DNA from: Lawsonibacter sp. | GTDB taxonomy: Bacteria; Bacillota; Clostridia; Oscillospirales; Oscillospiraceae | DNA length: 24,563 nucleotides | Reading direction: 5' to 3' | Assembly (NCBI GenBank): GCA_022793355.1 | Contig: JAAWCR010000125.1 | Span: 1-24,563, forward strand | Shown: piece by piece, positions 13,501 through 20,980 of the stretch | Layout of the letters: the number at the start of each line of letters is the position of its first letter | How positions within the stretch are numbered: position 1 is the first letter of the stretch | Program-made: the position numbers and the translations under genes | The notes under the pieces: model-generated | The model's database searches: none | The model's input: only the letters and a program-made list of their open reading frames with translations | What the model was told of the DNA's origin: nothing

Positions 13501-13977
13501 ATGTCGATTGAAACAGTCCGGGACTACTTTCGGCCTTTGGGCCGGGAGGGTGACATTTTAGAGTTCCCTGTCTCCAGCGCCACGGTGGAGCTGGCCGCTC
13601 AAGCGGCAGGCGTGATTCCCGCCCGAATCGCCAAAACCCTGTCCTTTCTGGTGGATGAGGGATGTGTTCTCATCGTCACCGCAGGGGACGCGAAAATCGA
13701 CAACGCCAAATATAAGGCCATGTTCCACACCAAAGCCAAAATGCTCACGGCGGAACAGGTCTCCGCCTTTACCGGCCATGCTGTTGGCGGTGTGTGCCCC
13801 TTCGCAAACCCGGAGGGAGTACGAACCTATCTGGATGTGTCGCTGAAACGGTTTGACACTGTATTCCCCGCCGCGGGCAGCAGCAACTCCGCTATTGAAC
13901 TGACCTGTGACGAGCTGGCCGGCTACTCCCACAGCCTGGAATGGATTGATGTGTGCAAAGGCTGGCCGGAGTCGTAA
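13501..13977 (+). CDS. YbaK/EbsC-family aminoacyl-tRNA deacylase
   Basis: This 158-aa protein has the YbaK/ProX-type fold: AKTLSFLV (44-51) with the essential Lys, AGDAKIDNAKYK (61-72), and GHAVGGVCPFA (92-102). Such proteins hydrolyse mischarged tRNAs in trans (for example Cys- or Ala-tRNA-Pro). The exact specificity cannot be called. ATG 13501 overlaps no gene but uses the GGAGGG located at the end of the thioesterase gene, so the pair is translationally linked. A strong terminator follows. Confidence 0.85.
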   Translation: MSIETVRDYFRPLGREGDILEFPVSSATVELAAQAAGVIPARIAKTLSFLVDEGCVLIVTAGDAKIDNAKYKAMFHTKAKMLTAEQVSAFTGHAVGGVCPFANPEGVRTYLDVSLKRFDTVFPAAGSSNSAIELTCDELAGYSHSLEWIDVCKGWPES

Positions 13978-13983
13978 AAATGG

Positions 13984-14024
13984 GAGGACAGGATTGCCCA
14001 AAGGGCCTCCTGTCCTCTCGTTTT
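13984..14024. terminator. Bidirectional terminator between ybaK-like and dat-like genes
   Basis: Outer arms GAGGACAGG (13984-13992) and CCTGTCCTC (14009-14017) and an inner GCCC-AAA-GGGC hairpin form a long stem. It is followed by TTTTATTT on the plus strand and by ATTTTTA on the minus strand. It serves two convergent units. Confidence 0.8.
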
Positions 14025-14874
14025 ATTTCGCTGTCTCCCGCTGGAATTTTGCCAGATAGGCGTCCTGGAGCAGCTTGATGCGCGGAGCATCCCTTCCGCC
14101 CACGGGAATGTGGTCAATGGACTCCACCCGCATGCACAGTGCGCTGGAACTGGTCACGATGGCCTCGTCGGCGTTCATCAGCTCCACCATAGAGAAGGGC
14201 TCCTCCAAAACAGGGATACCATGTTCCTTTGCCAGGGCCAGCAGATGCTTCCGGGTAATGCCGGGGAGAATCAGTTCGTCGGTGGGGGCGGTGCGCAGAA
14301 CTCCGTCCTTCAAGATGGAGATATTGCTGTGGGCACACTCGGTAACCCGGCTGCCCCGGTGAAGCACCGCCTCGTCACAGCCGGCCTCCGCCGCCCGCTG
14401 GTTTGCCAGAACGCTTGGAATCAGGTTCAAGGTTTTAATGTTGCACAGCTTAAATCGGTTGTCCTCCAAAGAAATCAGCTTATAGGGCTTATCCATGGAC
14501 TTCATGGTATGAGGCTTCACATAGGCCATGAGGGTTGGGGCCACCTCCGCGCCGGGAAATACATGATTTCGGGGGGCCACACCCCGGGACACCTGCCAGT
14601 AGAGGAAGTGAATGGGGGAGTCCTCCGCCGCGTCCAGCACCCTTTGCAGCTCCGCCTTCACCTGCTCCCGGTCCACCCGAAATGGAATCTCCAGCAGCCG
14701 CAGGCTGTTATACATCCGGTCCAGGTGGTCCTCAATGGCAAAAGGCACCCGGTTGGCCGCACAGGTGGCCTCATAGATACCGTCCCCAAAGTAGAGCGCC
14801 CGGTCGTTCATCGGCACCTTCATTTCCTCCAGGGGGCCGATTTCTCCATTGTAGTACCCGACGTTTTTCCACAT
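14023..14874 (-). CDS. dat: D-amino-acid aminotransferase (class IV PLP enzyme)
   Basis: This 283-aa fold-type IV transaminase has the N-terminal motif DRALYFGDGIYE (24-35). The PRNH pair (Arg102, His104) corresponds to the D-AAT carboxylate-binding Arg-x-His. The PLP lysine is Lys147 in NIKTLNL, Glu179 is in VTECAHSN, and the LPGITRKH phosphate-binding turn follows. The Arg-x-His and overall resemblance to Bacillus D-AAT favour D-alanine transaminase over branched-chain transaminase or aminodeoxychorismate lyase. It would supply D-Glu/D-Ala for peptidoglycan. ATG 14874 has AAAGGAG upstream, inside the last codons of the PAP2 gene. The two genes form an operon with a 3-bp gap. Confidence 0.85.
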   Translation of the reverse strand: MWKNVGYYNGEIGPLEEMKVPMNDRALYFGDGIYEATCAANRVPFAIEDHLDRMYNSLRLLEIPFRVDREQVKAELQRVLDAAEDSPIHFLYWQVSRGVAPRNHVFPGAEVAPTLMAYVKPHTMKSMDKPYKLISLEDNRFKLCNIKTLNLIPSVLANQRAAEAGCDEAVLHRGSRVTECAHSNISILKDGVLRTAPTDELILPGITRKHLLALAKEHGIPVLEEPFSMVELMNADEAIVTSSSALCMRVESIDHIPVGGRDAPRIKLLQDAYLAKFQRETAK

Positions 14875-14877
14875 AAT

Positions 14878-15447
14878 CTATCGCTCCTTTTTATTTAGTA
14901 AATTTAATTTACCGGAATGGTAAATTTGATATACTCTCCAGGCCGCCCAAGCGCACAGCGCCCCGATTATGGCCCCCGCCATCACGTCGCTGGGGTAGTG
15001 GACCCCCACATAGAGCCTGGACAGGCCCATACACACCGCCAGTACCACGGCGGCAATCCGTCCCCACCTCCAGGGCAGGGCCCGCAGCCAGATCATCCCA
15101 GCTGCAAAGGCGGCGCAGGTGTGGCCTGATGGAAAAGAGTGAGGGTCGTCCTCCTCCACGATGTGGGTCAGCCCCTCTACCACCAGCCAGGGACGGGGAC
15201 GGTCCACCAGCGGCTTGATGGTCAGATTCACTGCTACCAGCCCCAACGCCATAGCGCACAGAGCCAGAACTCCCGCCTTTCTCGTCCTTCGAAAACACAC
15301 CATCAGCAAGGACAAGACAATCCACAAAAAGCCCGCGTCGCCCAGCATGGTGTAGGGCGCCGCAAGCCCACTAAGAAAATCATTTCTCACATATTCCTGA
15401 ATCCACAGCAGAACATTTCCATCCAGCTGAAGCAAGGCGTCTAACAT
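14878..15447 (-). CDS. PAP2-family membrane phosphatase
   Basis: This 189-aa protein has about five membrane helices and all three PAP2 motifs: KPLVDRPRP (about 78-86), PSGH (about 107-110) and SRLYVGVHYPSDV (about 143-155). It would dephosphorylate a lipid phosphate at the membrane surface, such as undecaprenyl pyrophosphate (BcrC/YbjG-like) or phosphatidic acid. The nearby D-amino-acid aminotransferase makes a cell-wall role attractive. I take ATG 15447, seven bases after GGGAGGGAGG, rather than the GTG one codon earlier, which would be too close. Confidence 0.85.
   Translation of the reverse strand: MLDALLQLDGNVLLWIQEYVRNDFLSGLAAPYTMLGDAGFLWIVLSLLMVCFRRTRKAGVLALCAMALGLVAVNLTIKPLVDRPRPWLVVEGLTHIVEEDDPHSFPSGHTCAAFAAGMIWLRALPWRWGRIAAVVLAVCMGLSRLYVGVHYPSDVMAGAIIGALCAWAAWRVYQIYHSGKLNLLNKKER
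14906..14926 (-). repeat. AT-rich hairpin at the 3' end of the PAP2 gene
   Basis: AATTTACC (14906-14913) and GGTAAATT (14919-14926) form a perfect 8-bp inverted repeat with a 5-base loop. It lies inside the last codons of the PAP2 gene, about 16 bp upstream of the dat ribosome binding site. Composition is unusually AT-rich for this window. It could tune translation or processing between the two genes. Confidence 0.35.
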
Positions 15448-15547
15448 CACAAAGCCTCCCTCCCCAGGTTGCTAAAGATCGCTTTTCACAAAACCGTTCG
15501 CCAAAATATCCAATAACGCGCAGCCGTTCCCGGAAGGCTGCCCGCCC

Positions 15548-15576
15548 TTGACCCCTCCAAAAATCTATACTATAAT
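15548..15576 (+). promoter_or_regulatory. Strong promoter of the glycosyltransferase gene
   Basis: TTGACC (15548-15553), a 17-bp spacer and a perfect TATAAT (15571-15576) lie 51 bp upstream of the TTG start. Confidence 0.75.
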
Positions 15577-15627
15577 AATAGAGCATTTTCCAAACAAGTC
15601 AACACTATTTTTCGGAGGTCCTGTCCC

Positions 15628-16716
15628 TTGAAGCAAATTCTGTGTCTGTCCAGCGACCCCTGGTCCACCAAGCTCCCTGGGCGCACTCAGCAGATTATTT
15701 CCCGCCTGCGGGACACCCAGATTTTATATTTCTCCCCCGCTCAAACCCCCACCGACAAGTCTTTCCTGCAAAAGGGGCGAAAGGTCCGGCCCAACGTGAT
15801 GGCCTATACCCTGCCCCCCATTCGCTTTCCCATCTCAGAGTGGAATCGACTGCTCTTTCAGCGGGCATGGAACAAGGTGAGCGGTTTTATCCGGGACGCC
15901 GCTGCCCGCCGGCACTTCTCCGATCCTCTCCTTTGGACTACCCACCCCCGGCACATCCACCTTTTGGACCGGCTGGAGTACAGCGCACTGGTTTACGACT
16001 GCGACCGCAACTGGGAGGATCTGCCCAGCAACTGGGAGGGCAGCCTGGCCCGGGCGGCGGATGTGGTGTTTGCCGCCTCCCCCCTGCTCTCCGACCGACT
16101 GTCCCCATGCAGCGCCAACATCGCTTTGCTGCCAAACGGGATCAATCTGCCCATCTTCTCTCCGGACGTTCCCCACACCGACCCGCTCCCAGGCGTGACC
16201 GCCCCCATCCTGGGCTGGTGCGGCGCCATCCGCAGATCGCTGGATCTATCCCCGGTGCTCTATGCCGCTCAGGCCCAGCCTGACTGGGGCTTTCTGCTGC
16301 TGGGCGGCGTGGACCGGGACAACCCCTTCCTGGGGCGCCTGGAACGACTGTCCAATGTGTTTCTTCCCGGCGCGCTCCCCCCCTCGGAGGTGCCCAACTG
16401 GCTGTACCGCTGCCAAGTGCTCTTTGATCTACAATCGGACTGCCCCCAGGACGACGTGGTCTCCCCCCGGCTCTATGAATATCTGGCCACCGGCAAGCCG
16501 GTGGTATCCATGCTGCGTCCCGGTCAGATTGAGCAGTTCCCCGATGTGGTATACGGCGCCTACAGCCTGGAGGAGTTTGTCACCCTATGTTCCCACGCCA
16601 TGGAGGAGGCTCCCGGCTTCGTCCTTCAGCGCAGGCGGGACCGGGCGGCGGAAGCGTCGTGGCCCCGGCGGGTGGAGGAGGTGGAACGCATTCTGACCAC
16701 CGCCGGCCTACTGTGA
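15628..16716 (+). CDS. Glycosyltransferase, GT-B type (GT4-like)
   Basis: This 362-aa protein resembles family 4 glycosyltransferases of the type used in surface polysaccharide synthesis. It opens with MKQILCLSSDPW, has LLPNGINLPIFSP (around 170-182), a nucleotide-sugar side GWCGAIRRS, and the C-terminal SPRLYEYLATGKPVVS (around 281-296), where the Glu contacts the donor. No membrane segment is seen, so it is cytoplasmic or peripheral. The start is TTG 15628, nine bases after GGAGG; no ATG fits. It has its own promoter, and no terminator hairpin is visible after it. Donor and acceptor cannot be predicted. Confidence 0.8.
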   Translation: MKQILCLSSDPWSTKLPGRTQQIISRLRDTQILYFSPAQTPTDKSFLQKGRKVRPNVMAYTLPPIRFPISEWNRLLFQRAWNKVSGFIRDAAARRHFSDPLLWTTHPRHIHLLDRLEYSALVYDCDRNWEDLPSNWEGSLARAADVVFAASPLLSDRLSPCSANIALLPNGINLPIFSPDVPHTDPLPGVTAPILGWCGAIRRSLDLSPVLYAAQAQPDWGFLLLGGVDRDNPFLGRLERLSNVFLPGALPPSEVPNWLYRCQVLFDLQSDCPQDDVVSPRLYEYLATGKPVVSMLRPGQIEQFPDVVYGAYSLEEFVTLCSHAMEEAPGFVLQRRRDRAAEASWPRRVEEVERILTTAGLL

Positions 16717-16783
16717 TAAACCTTTTTTTCAGCAATCTTTTTGCCTGTTTTCTTGTACAAATCTACGAATTTCATTCTTCCTC

Positions 16784-16812
16784 TTGCAAAAGGCTCTGCT
16801 TTCCTATAAAAT
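16784..16812 (+). promoter_or_regulatory. Promoter of the purine operon
   Basis: TTGCAA (16784-16789), a 17-bp spacer and TAAAAT (16807-16812) lie 155 bp upstream of purE. This leaves a leader of about 150 nt containing a terminator. Confidence 0.6.
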
Positions 16813-16818
16813 GGTATC

Positions 16819-16966
16819 CTGATAATAGAGAGGGGGGCTTGTTGTGTCCAGCTGCTGCCAGTTTCGACGCTTCCATGGCCCCACTCCGCTCAAAACAGCC
16901 CCATAATATATTTCAGGCTATCTGTCTACCCACAGATAGCCTGCACTTTTTGAAAGGAGTGGTATT
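16819..16966 (+). promoter_or_regulatory. Structured purE leader (attenuator or riboswitch candidate)
   Basis: The leader RNA can form a long-range stem GGGGCT-GTT (within 16834-16844) with AAC-AGCCCC (16894-16902) enclosing about 50 nt. An alternative pairing of GGGGGGC with GGCCCC (16877-16882) is mutually exclusive. A terminator follows at 16914-16951, directly before the purE ribosome binding site. Possible leader reading frames exist: GTG 16844-TAA 16906 (20 codons, AGGGGGG upstream), and TTG 16839 or 16842 ending at TGA 16970, which overlaps the purE TTG. I see no match to the guanine, PRPP or ZTP riboswitch consensus. Confidence 0.45.
16914..16951 (+). terminator. Intrinsic terminator/attenuator just upstream of purE
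   Basis: A perfect 12-bp stem, CAGGCTATCTGT (16914-16925) with ACAGATAGCCTG (16932-16943), has a six-base loop and is followed by CAC and TTTTT (16947-16951). It lies within the purE leader and ends only a few bases before AAAGGAG, so it must be bypassed for the purine operon to be expressed. Confidence 0.85.
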
Positions 16967-17461
16967 TTGAAAAAGGTCGCCGTCATTATGGGCTCCGACA
17001 GCGATTGGCCCGTGGTCCAAGGGGCCTGCAAACAGCTGGACGAGTTCCAAATCCCCTATGAGGCGCACATACTTTCGGCCCACCGCACCCCCGCCGCCGC
17101 CGCAGAATTTGCCAAAAGCGCTCGGGCCAACGGCTTCGGCGTGCTCATCTGTGCCGCCGGCATGGCTGCCCATCTGGCCGGCGCTTTCGCCGGAAACTCC
17201 ACCCTCCCCGTCATCGGCGTCCCCATGAAGGGCGGGGCCATGGACGGGCTGGACGCCCTGCTGGCTACCGTCCAAATGCCCAGTGGAATTCCTGTAGCCA
17301 CCGTAGCCATTAACGGGGCGAAAAACGCCGCCGTACTGGCTGCGCAAATTCTGGCCGTCTCCGACGACGGATTGGCCGCCCAACTGGACGCCGCCCGGGA
17401 ACAGATGGCCAGCCAAATTGCCGAGAAGGAAGCCAGGCTCCAGGCGGAGCTGAAGGCTTGA
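16967..17461 (+). CDS. purE: N5-carboxyaminoimidazole ribonucleotide mutase
   Basis: This 164-aa PurE has the class I hallmarks MGSDSDW (8-14), the SAHRTP loop with the conserved His, and the AAGMAAHLAGAFAGNSTLPVIGVPM segment. It converts N5-CAIR to CAIR in purine synthesis. No purK is in the window. The start is TTG 16967, seven bases after AAAGGAG; an internal ATG would remove the first strand. It is the first gene of the purine operon, downstream of the attenuator, and is followed by purC after 38 bp. Confidence 0.95.
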   Translation: MKKVAVIMGSDSDWPVVQGACKQLDEFQIPYEAHILSAHRTPAAAAEFAKSARANGFGVLICAAGMAAHLAGAFAGNSTLPVIGVPMKGGAMDGLDALLATVQMPSGIPVATVAINGAKNAAVLAAQILAVSDDGLAAQLDAAREQMASQIAEKEARLQAELKA

Positions 17462-17499
17462 CCCCTCAAAATTTTAATGTATTTTTGGAGGAATTTACC

Positions 17500-18186
17500 A
17501 TGGAAAAGAATCTCGTTTACACCGGCAAGACCAAAAATGTCTATGCGCTGGACAACGGCAACTATCTGCTCAAGTTCAAGGACGACTGCACCGGCAAGGA
17601 TGGCGTGTTTGACCCCGGCGAAAACTCCATCGGCCTGACCATCGAGGGGGTGGGCGATGTCAACCTTCGCATGTCCATCTACTTCTTCGAGAAAATCAAC
17701 GCTGCCGGCATCAAAACCCACTTCGTCTCCGCCGATCTGGAGAGCACCACTATGGAGGTTCTGCCCGCCAAGGTGTTCGGTCACGGCCTGGAGGTCATCT
17801 GCCGCCACAAGGCGGTGGGCTCTTTCCTCCGCCGGTACGGGGAGTATATTGAGGAGGGCGCGGATCTGCCCGCCTATGTGGAGACCACCTTTAAGAACGA
17901 CGAAAAGGGCGACCCCCTGGTGACCAAGGATGCGCTGGTGGCCCTGGGCGTTATGACGGAGCAGCAGTACGACGATATCAAAGACATGACCCAGAAGATT
18001 ACCAAAATCGTGGCCGACGACCTGAAGGAAAAGGGCCTGGTGCTCTACGACATCAAGTTTGAGTACGGCTACGACGCCGAGGGCAAGGTAATGCTCATTG
18101 ACGAGATCGCTTCCGGCAACATGCGGGTATATAAAGACGGGCAGTATATCGACCCCATGACCCTGTCCAAGCTGTTTTTCGCCTGA
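17500..18186 (+). CDS. purC: SAICAR synthetase
   Basis: This 228-aa PurC opens with YTGKTKNVYALDNGNYLLKFKDD, where the ATP-binding Gly-rich turn and Lys are visible. It continues with HFVSADLESTTMEVLPAKVFGHGLEVICRHKAVGSFLRRYG and closes with DIKFEYGYDAEGKVMLIDEIASGNMRV, containing the metal/substrate acids. It joins CAIR and aspartate to give SAICAR. ATG 17500 follows GGAGGAATTTACC. The length is normal for the family. Confidence 0.95.
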   Translation: MEKNLVYTGKTKNVYALDNGNYLLKFKDDCTGKDGVFDPGENSIGLTIEGVGDVNLRMSIYFFEKINAAGIKTHFVSADLESTTMEVLPAKVFGHGLEVICRHKAVGSFLRRYGEYIEEGADLPAYVETTFKNDEKGDPLVTKDALVALGVMTEQQYDDIKDMTQKITKIVADDLKEKGLVLYDIKFEYGYDAEGKVMLIDEIASGNMRVYKDGQYIDPMTLSKLFFA

Positions 18187-18208
18187 ATTTTAAGGAGGAG
18201 CATCACAC

Positions 18209-19633
18209 ATGGGTGGCTTTTTTGGAGCCGTCTCCACGCAGGACGTCTCCCTTGACATTTTTTTCGGGGTGGACTACCACTCCCATCTAGGCACCCGCCG
18301 GGGCGGCATGATTATCCATGACGCGGCCGACGGCTTTCAGCGGCAGATTCACTCCATTGAAAATACTCCCTTCCGCACCAAGTTCGAGAAGGATCTGGCC
18401 TGTTTCCATGGCAATTCCGGCATCGGCTGCATCAGCGATACCGACCCTCAGCCTCTGCTTGTCCGCTCCCACCTGGGGCTGTATGCCATCACCACCGTGG
18501 GCATCATCAACAACGCGGAGGAGCTGGTGGAGCGGTATTTCTCCGACCACGGGCACCAATTCATGGCTATGAGCTCTGGTAAGGTCAACTCCACCGAGCT
18601 GGCCGCCGCCCTCATCAACCAGAAGGATAACCTGGTGGACGGCATTCTCCATGCCCAGGAGGCGGTAGCCGGTTCTCTCACCCTGCTGATCCTCACCGAC
18701 CGGGGAGAAATTATCGCCGCCCGGGACCGGGTAGGCCGCCTTCCTGTCCTCATCGGGAAAAACGAAAAGGGACACTGCGTCTCCTTTGAGTCCTTCGCCT
18801 ACCACAAGCTGGGCTATGAGGACACGTACGAGCTGGGCCCCCGTGAGATTGTCCGCATCACCGCCGGGGACTGCGAGGTCCTCTCGCCCGCCGGGGAGGA
18901 GATGAAAATCTGCGCCTTTCTGTGGAGCTACTACGGCTACCCCAACTCCAACTATGAGGGAATCAACGTGGAGGTGATGCGCTATCGCAACGGCGCCATC
19001 ATGGCCCGGGACGAGAAGGAGCGGGGGTCGCTGCCCCAGGTGGACTATGTGGCCGGAGTCCCCGATTCCGGCATCCCCCACGCCATCGGCTACGCCAACC
19101 AGAGCGGCACCCATTTCGCCCGCCCCTTTGTGAAATACACCCCCACCTGGCCCCGCTCCTTTATGCCCGCCAACCAGGATGTGCGCAGCCAGGTGGCTAA
19201 AATGAAGCAGATCCCCGTTCCTGAGCTGATTCAGGGACAGCGGCTGCTCTTTGTGGACGACTCCATTGTCCGGGGCACTCAGCTGCAGGAGACGGTGGAT
19301 TTCCTATATGAATCCGGGGCCAAGGAGGTCCACATGCGTTCGGCGTGCCCTCCCATCATGTATAGCTGCAAGTATCTGAACTTCTCCCGGGGCAACTCTG
19401 ATATGGATCTGCTCGCCCGGCGCACCATCCAGGATTTGGAGGGCACAGAGGGCCAGAAGCATGTGGAAGAATACGCCGACTCCTCTACCCAGCGGGGCAG
19501 CTGCATGCTGAAGGCCATTTGCAAGCAGTTCGGCTTTGACTCCCTGGGCTACCAGTCGCTGGACGGCCTGTTGGAGGCCATCGGCATTGATAAAGACAAG
19601 GTGTGTACCTACTGCTGGTCTGGAAAAGAATAG
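18209..19633 (+). CDS. purF: Amidophosphoribosyltransferase-like protein with degenerate glutaminase domain
   Basis: This 474-aa protein has the PurF order of an Ntn-type glutaminase domain (1-~230) and a phosphoribosyltransferase domain. The latter keeps the PRPP loop FVDDSIVRGTQ (348-358), PDSGIPHAIGYA, and the four iron-sulfur cysteines of the Bacillus-type enzyme (Cys235, Cys387, Cys466, Cys469). The N-terminus reads MGGFFGAVS: the nucleophilic Cys of the usual CGIxG start is Gly. The usual RYSTTG and HNG signatures are also missing (FHGNSGIGCISD and TTVGIINN instead). It may use ammonia directly, obtain it from another protein, or act in a different step. ATG 18209 has AAGGAGGAG nine bases upstream. 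The operon position supports the first committed step of purine synthesis. Confidence 0.8.
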   Translation: MGGFFGAVSTQDVSLDIFFGVDYHSHLGTRRGGMIIHDAADGFQRQIHSIENTPFRTKFEKDLACFHGNSGIGCISDTDPQPLLVRSHLGLYAITTVGIINNAEELVERYFSDHGHQFMAMSSGKVNSTELAAALINQKDNLVDGILHAQEAVAGSLTLLILTDRGEIIAARDRVGRLPVLIGKNEKGHCVSFESFAYHKLGYEDTYELGPREIVRITAGDCEVLSPAGEEMKICAFLWSYYGYPNSNYEGINVEVMRYRNGAIMARDEKERGSLPQVDYVAGVPDSGIPHAIGYANQSGTHFARPFVKYTPTWPRSFMPANQDVRSQVAKMKQIPVPELIQGQRLLFVDDSIVRGTQLQETVDFLYESGAKEVHMRSACPPIMYSCKYLNFSRGNSDMDLLARRTIQDLEGTEGQKHVEEYADSSTQRGSCMLKAICKQFGFDSLGYQSLDGLLEAIGIDKDKVCTYCWSGKE

Positions 19634-19649
19634 AAAAGGAGATTGCGCC

Positions 19650-19916
19650 ATGATTGAGTCAAGATGCGGCATCCTGTGCGGGGAGTGCAGCTTTCGAGAG
19701 CAGATGGGCTGCGTCGGCTGCACCCAGATTCAAAAGCCCTTTTGGGGCGACAGCTGTCCCGTAAAATCCTGCTGTGAGGAGAAGGTACATACCCACTGCG
19801 GCCAGTGCGGCAGTTTCCCCTGCCCACTGCTGAATCAGTTCGCCTACGACGAAAAGCAGGGCGATAACGGGAAGCGGATTGACCAATGCAGAAAGTGGAA
19901 GGAGACCGAGACATGA
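19650..19916 (+). CDS. DUF3795-like cysteine-rich small protein
   Basis: This 88-aa protein with 15 cysteines starts MIESRCGILCGECSF, continues with GCVGC, and has DSCPVKSCCEE and HCGQCGSFPC. This pattern matches DUF3795 proteins and suggests a zinc or iron-sulfur site. ATG 19650 has AAAAGGAG upstream. The stop overlaps the start of purM (ATGA), so it is translated with the purine genes. The function is unknown; a link with the iron-sulfur PurF upstream is conceivable but not shown. Confidence 0.75.
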   Translation: MIESRCGILCGECSFREQMGCVGCTQIQKPFWGDSCPVKSCCEEKVHTHCGQCGSFPCPLLNQFAYDEKQGDNGKRIDQCRKWKETET

Positions 19917-20980
19917 ACAACTCCCATTCCGCGTCCTACGCCGCCGCCGGCGTGGACATTGAGGCCGGCTACAAGGGCGTACAGCTGATGAAAGAGCATG
20001 TTGCCCGGACGATGATTCCCGGAGTGGTCAGCGGCATCGGCGGCTTCGGCGGCCTCTTTGCCCCCAACCTGTCCGGGATGAAGGAGCCAGTACTGGTTAG
20101 CGGCACCGACGGCGTGGGCACCAAGATCCGCCTGGCCCAGCTGCTGAATCGACACGACACCATCGGCATCGACTGCGTAGCCATGTGCGTCAACGACATC
20201 ATCTGCTGTGGCGCACGCCCCCTGTTCTTCCTGGACTACATCGCCATCGGCAAAAATGAGCCGGAAAAGGTGGCCTCCATCGTCTCCGGCGTGGCCGAGG
20301 GCTGCGTTCAGTCGGGCTGCGCCCTTATCGGCGGTGAGACCGCCGAGCACCCTGGCCTCATGGCCCCCGAGGACTACGACCTGGCCGGCTTCGCCGTGGG
20401 CGTGGTGGACCGGGAGAAGATCATCGACGGCTCTAAGGTCAGCGAGGGCGACGCCCTCATCGGCCTTACCTCCTCCGGGGTCCACTCCAATGGCTTCTCC
20501 CTGGTACGGAAGGTTTTTGACATAGAGCACGCCGACCTCACCACCCCCATGGACGAGCTAGCGGGCAAATCCCTGGGCGAGGCCCTGCTGGCCCCCACCA
20601 AGCTCTATGTAAAGCCCGTCCTGACCCTGATTGATGGCGGAATCGACCTTCACGGTGCCAGCCACATCACCGGCGGCGGCTTCTATGAGAATGTCCCCCG
20701 TATGCTGCCCAAGGGTCTGGAGGCCCGCTTTTACGCAGCCCAGTTGCCCCAGCTGCCCATCTTTGAGCTCATCCAAACGAGGGGCGATATTCCCGAGCAC
20801 GACATGTACAACACTTTCAACATGGGTCTGGGTATGGTGCTGGCCGTCCCCCAGGACCAGACGGAGCAGGCCCTGACCATCCTCCATAACGCCGGAGAGA
20901 CAGATGCGGCGGTGGTGGGCAATGTGTCCCCTGGAGACGCAGGCATCGCCTTCTGCGAGGTCTGCCCCCCTGTGGTATGA
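19913..20980 (+). CDS. purM: Phosphoribosylformylglycinamidine cyclo-ligase (AIR synthetase)
   Basis: This 355-aa PurM has the typical YAAAGVDIEAGYKGV start, the SGTDGVGTKIRLA ATP-binding loop, CVNDIICCGARPLFFLDY, ALIGGETAEHPG, LTSSGVHSNGFSL and HITGGGFYENVPRML. It converts FGAM to AIR with ATP. The start ATG overlaps the DUF3795 stop by two bases, with AAGGAG eight bases before. The end overlaps purN (ATGA). Confidence 0.95.
   Translation: MNNSHSASYAAAGVDIEAGYKGVQLMKEHVARTMIPGVVSGIGGFGGLFAPNLSGMKEPVLVSGTDGVGTKIRLAQLLNRHDTIGIDCVAMCVNDIICCGARPLFFLDYIAIGKNEPEKVASIVSGVAEGCVQSGCALIGGETAEHPGLMAPEDYDLAGFAVGVVDREKIIDGSKVSEGDALIGLTSSGVHSNGFSLVRKVFDIEHADLTTPMDELAGKSLGEALLAPTKLYVKPVLTLIDGGIDLHGASHITGGGFYENVPRMLPKGLEARFYAAQLPQLPIFELIQTRGDIPEHDMYNTFNMGLGMVLAVPQDQTEQALTILHNAGETDAAVVGNVSPGDAGIAFCEVCPPVV

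Noticed and set aside
16760..16770. CGAA-containing sequence resembling half of a Bacillus PurBox upstream of the purine promoter
   Set aside because: Only one partial half-site (ACGAATTT) is seen and no paired TTCG at the right distance, so PurR control cannot be supported.
16819..16950. Purine (guanine) riboswitch before purE
   Set aside because: The conserved three-way-junction bases of that class are not found. The leader is reported as an unassigned structured attenuator.
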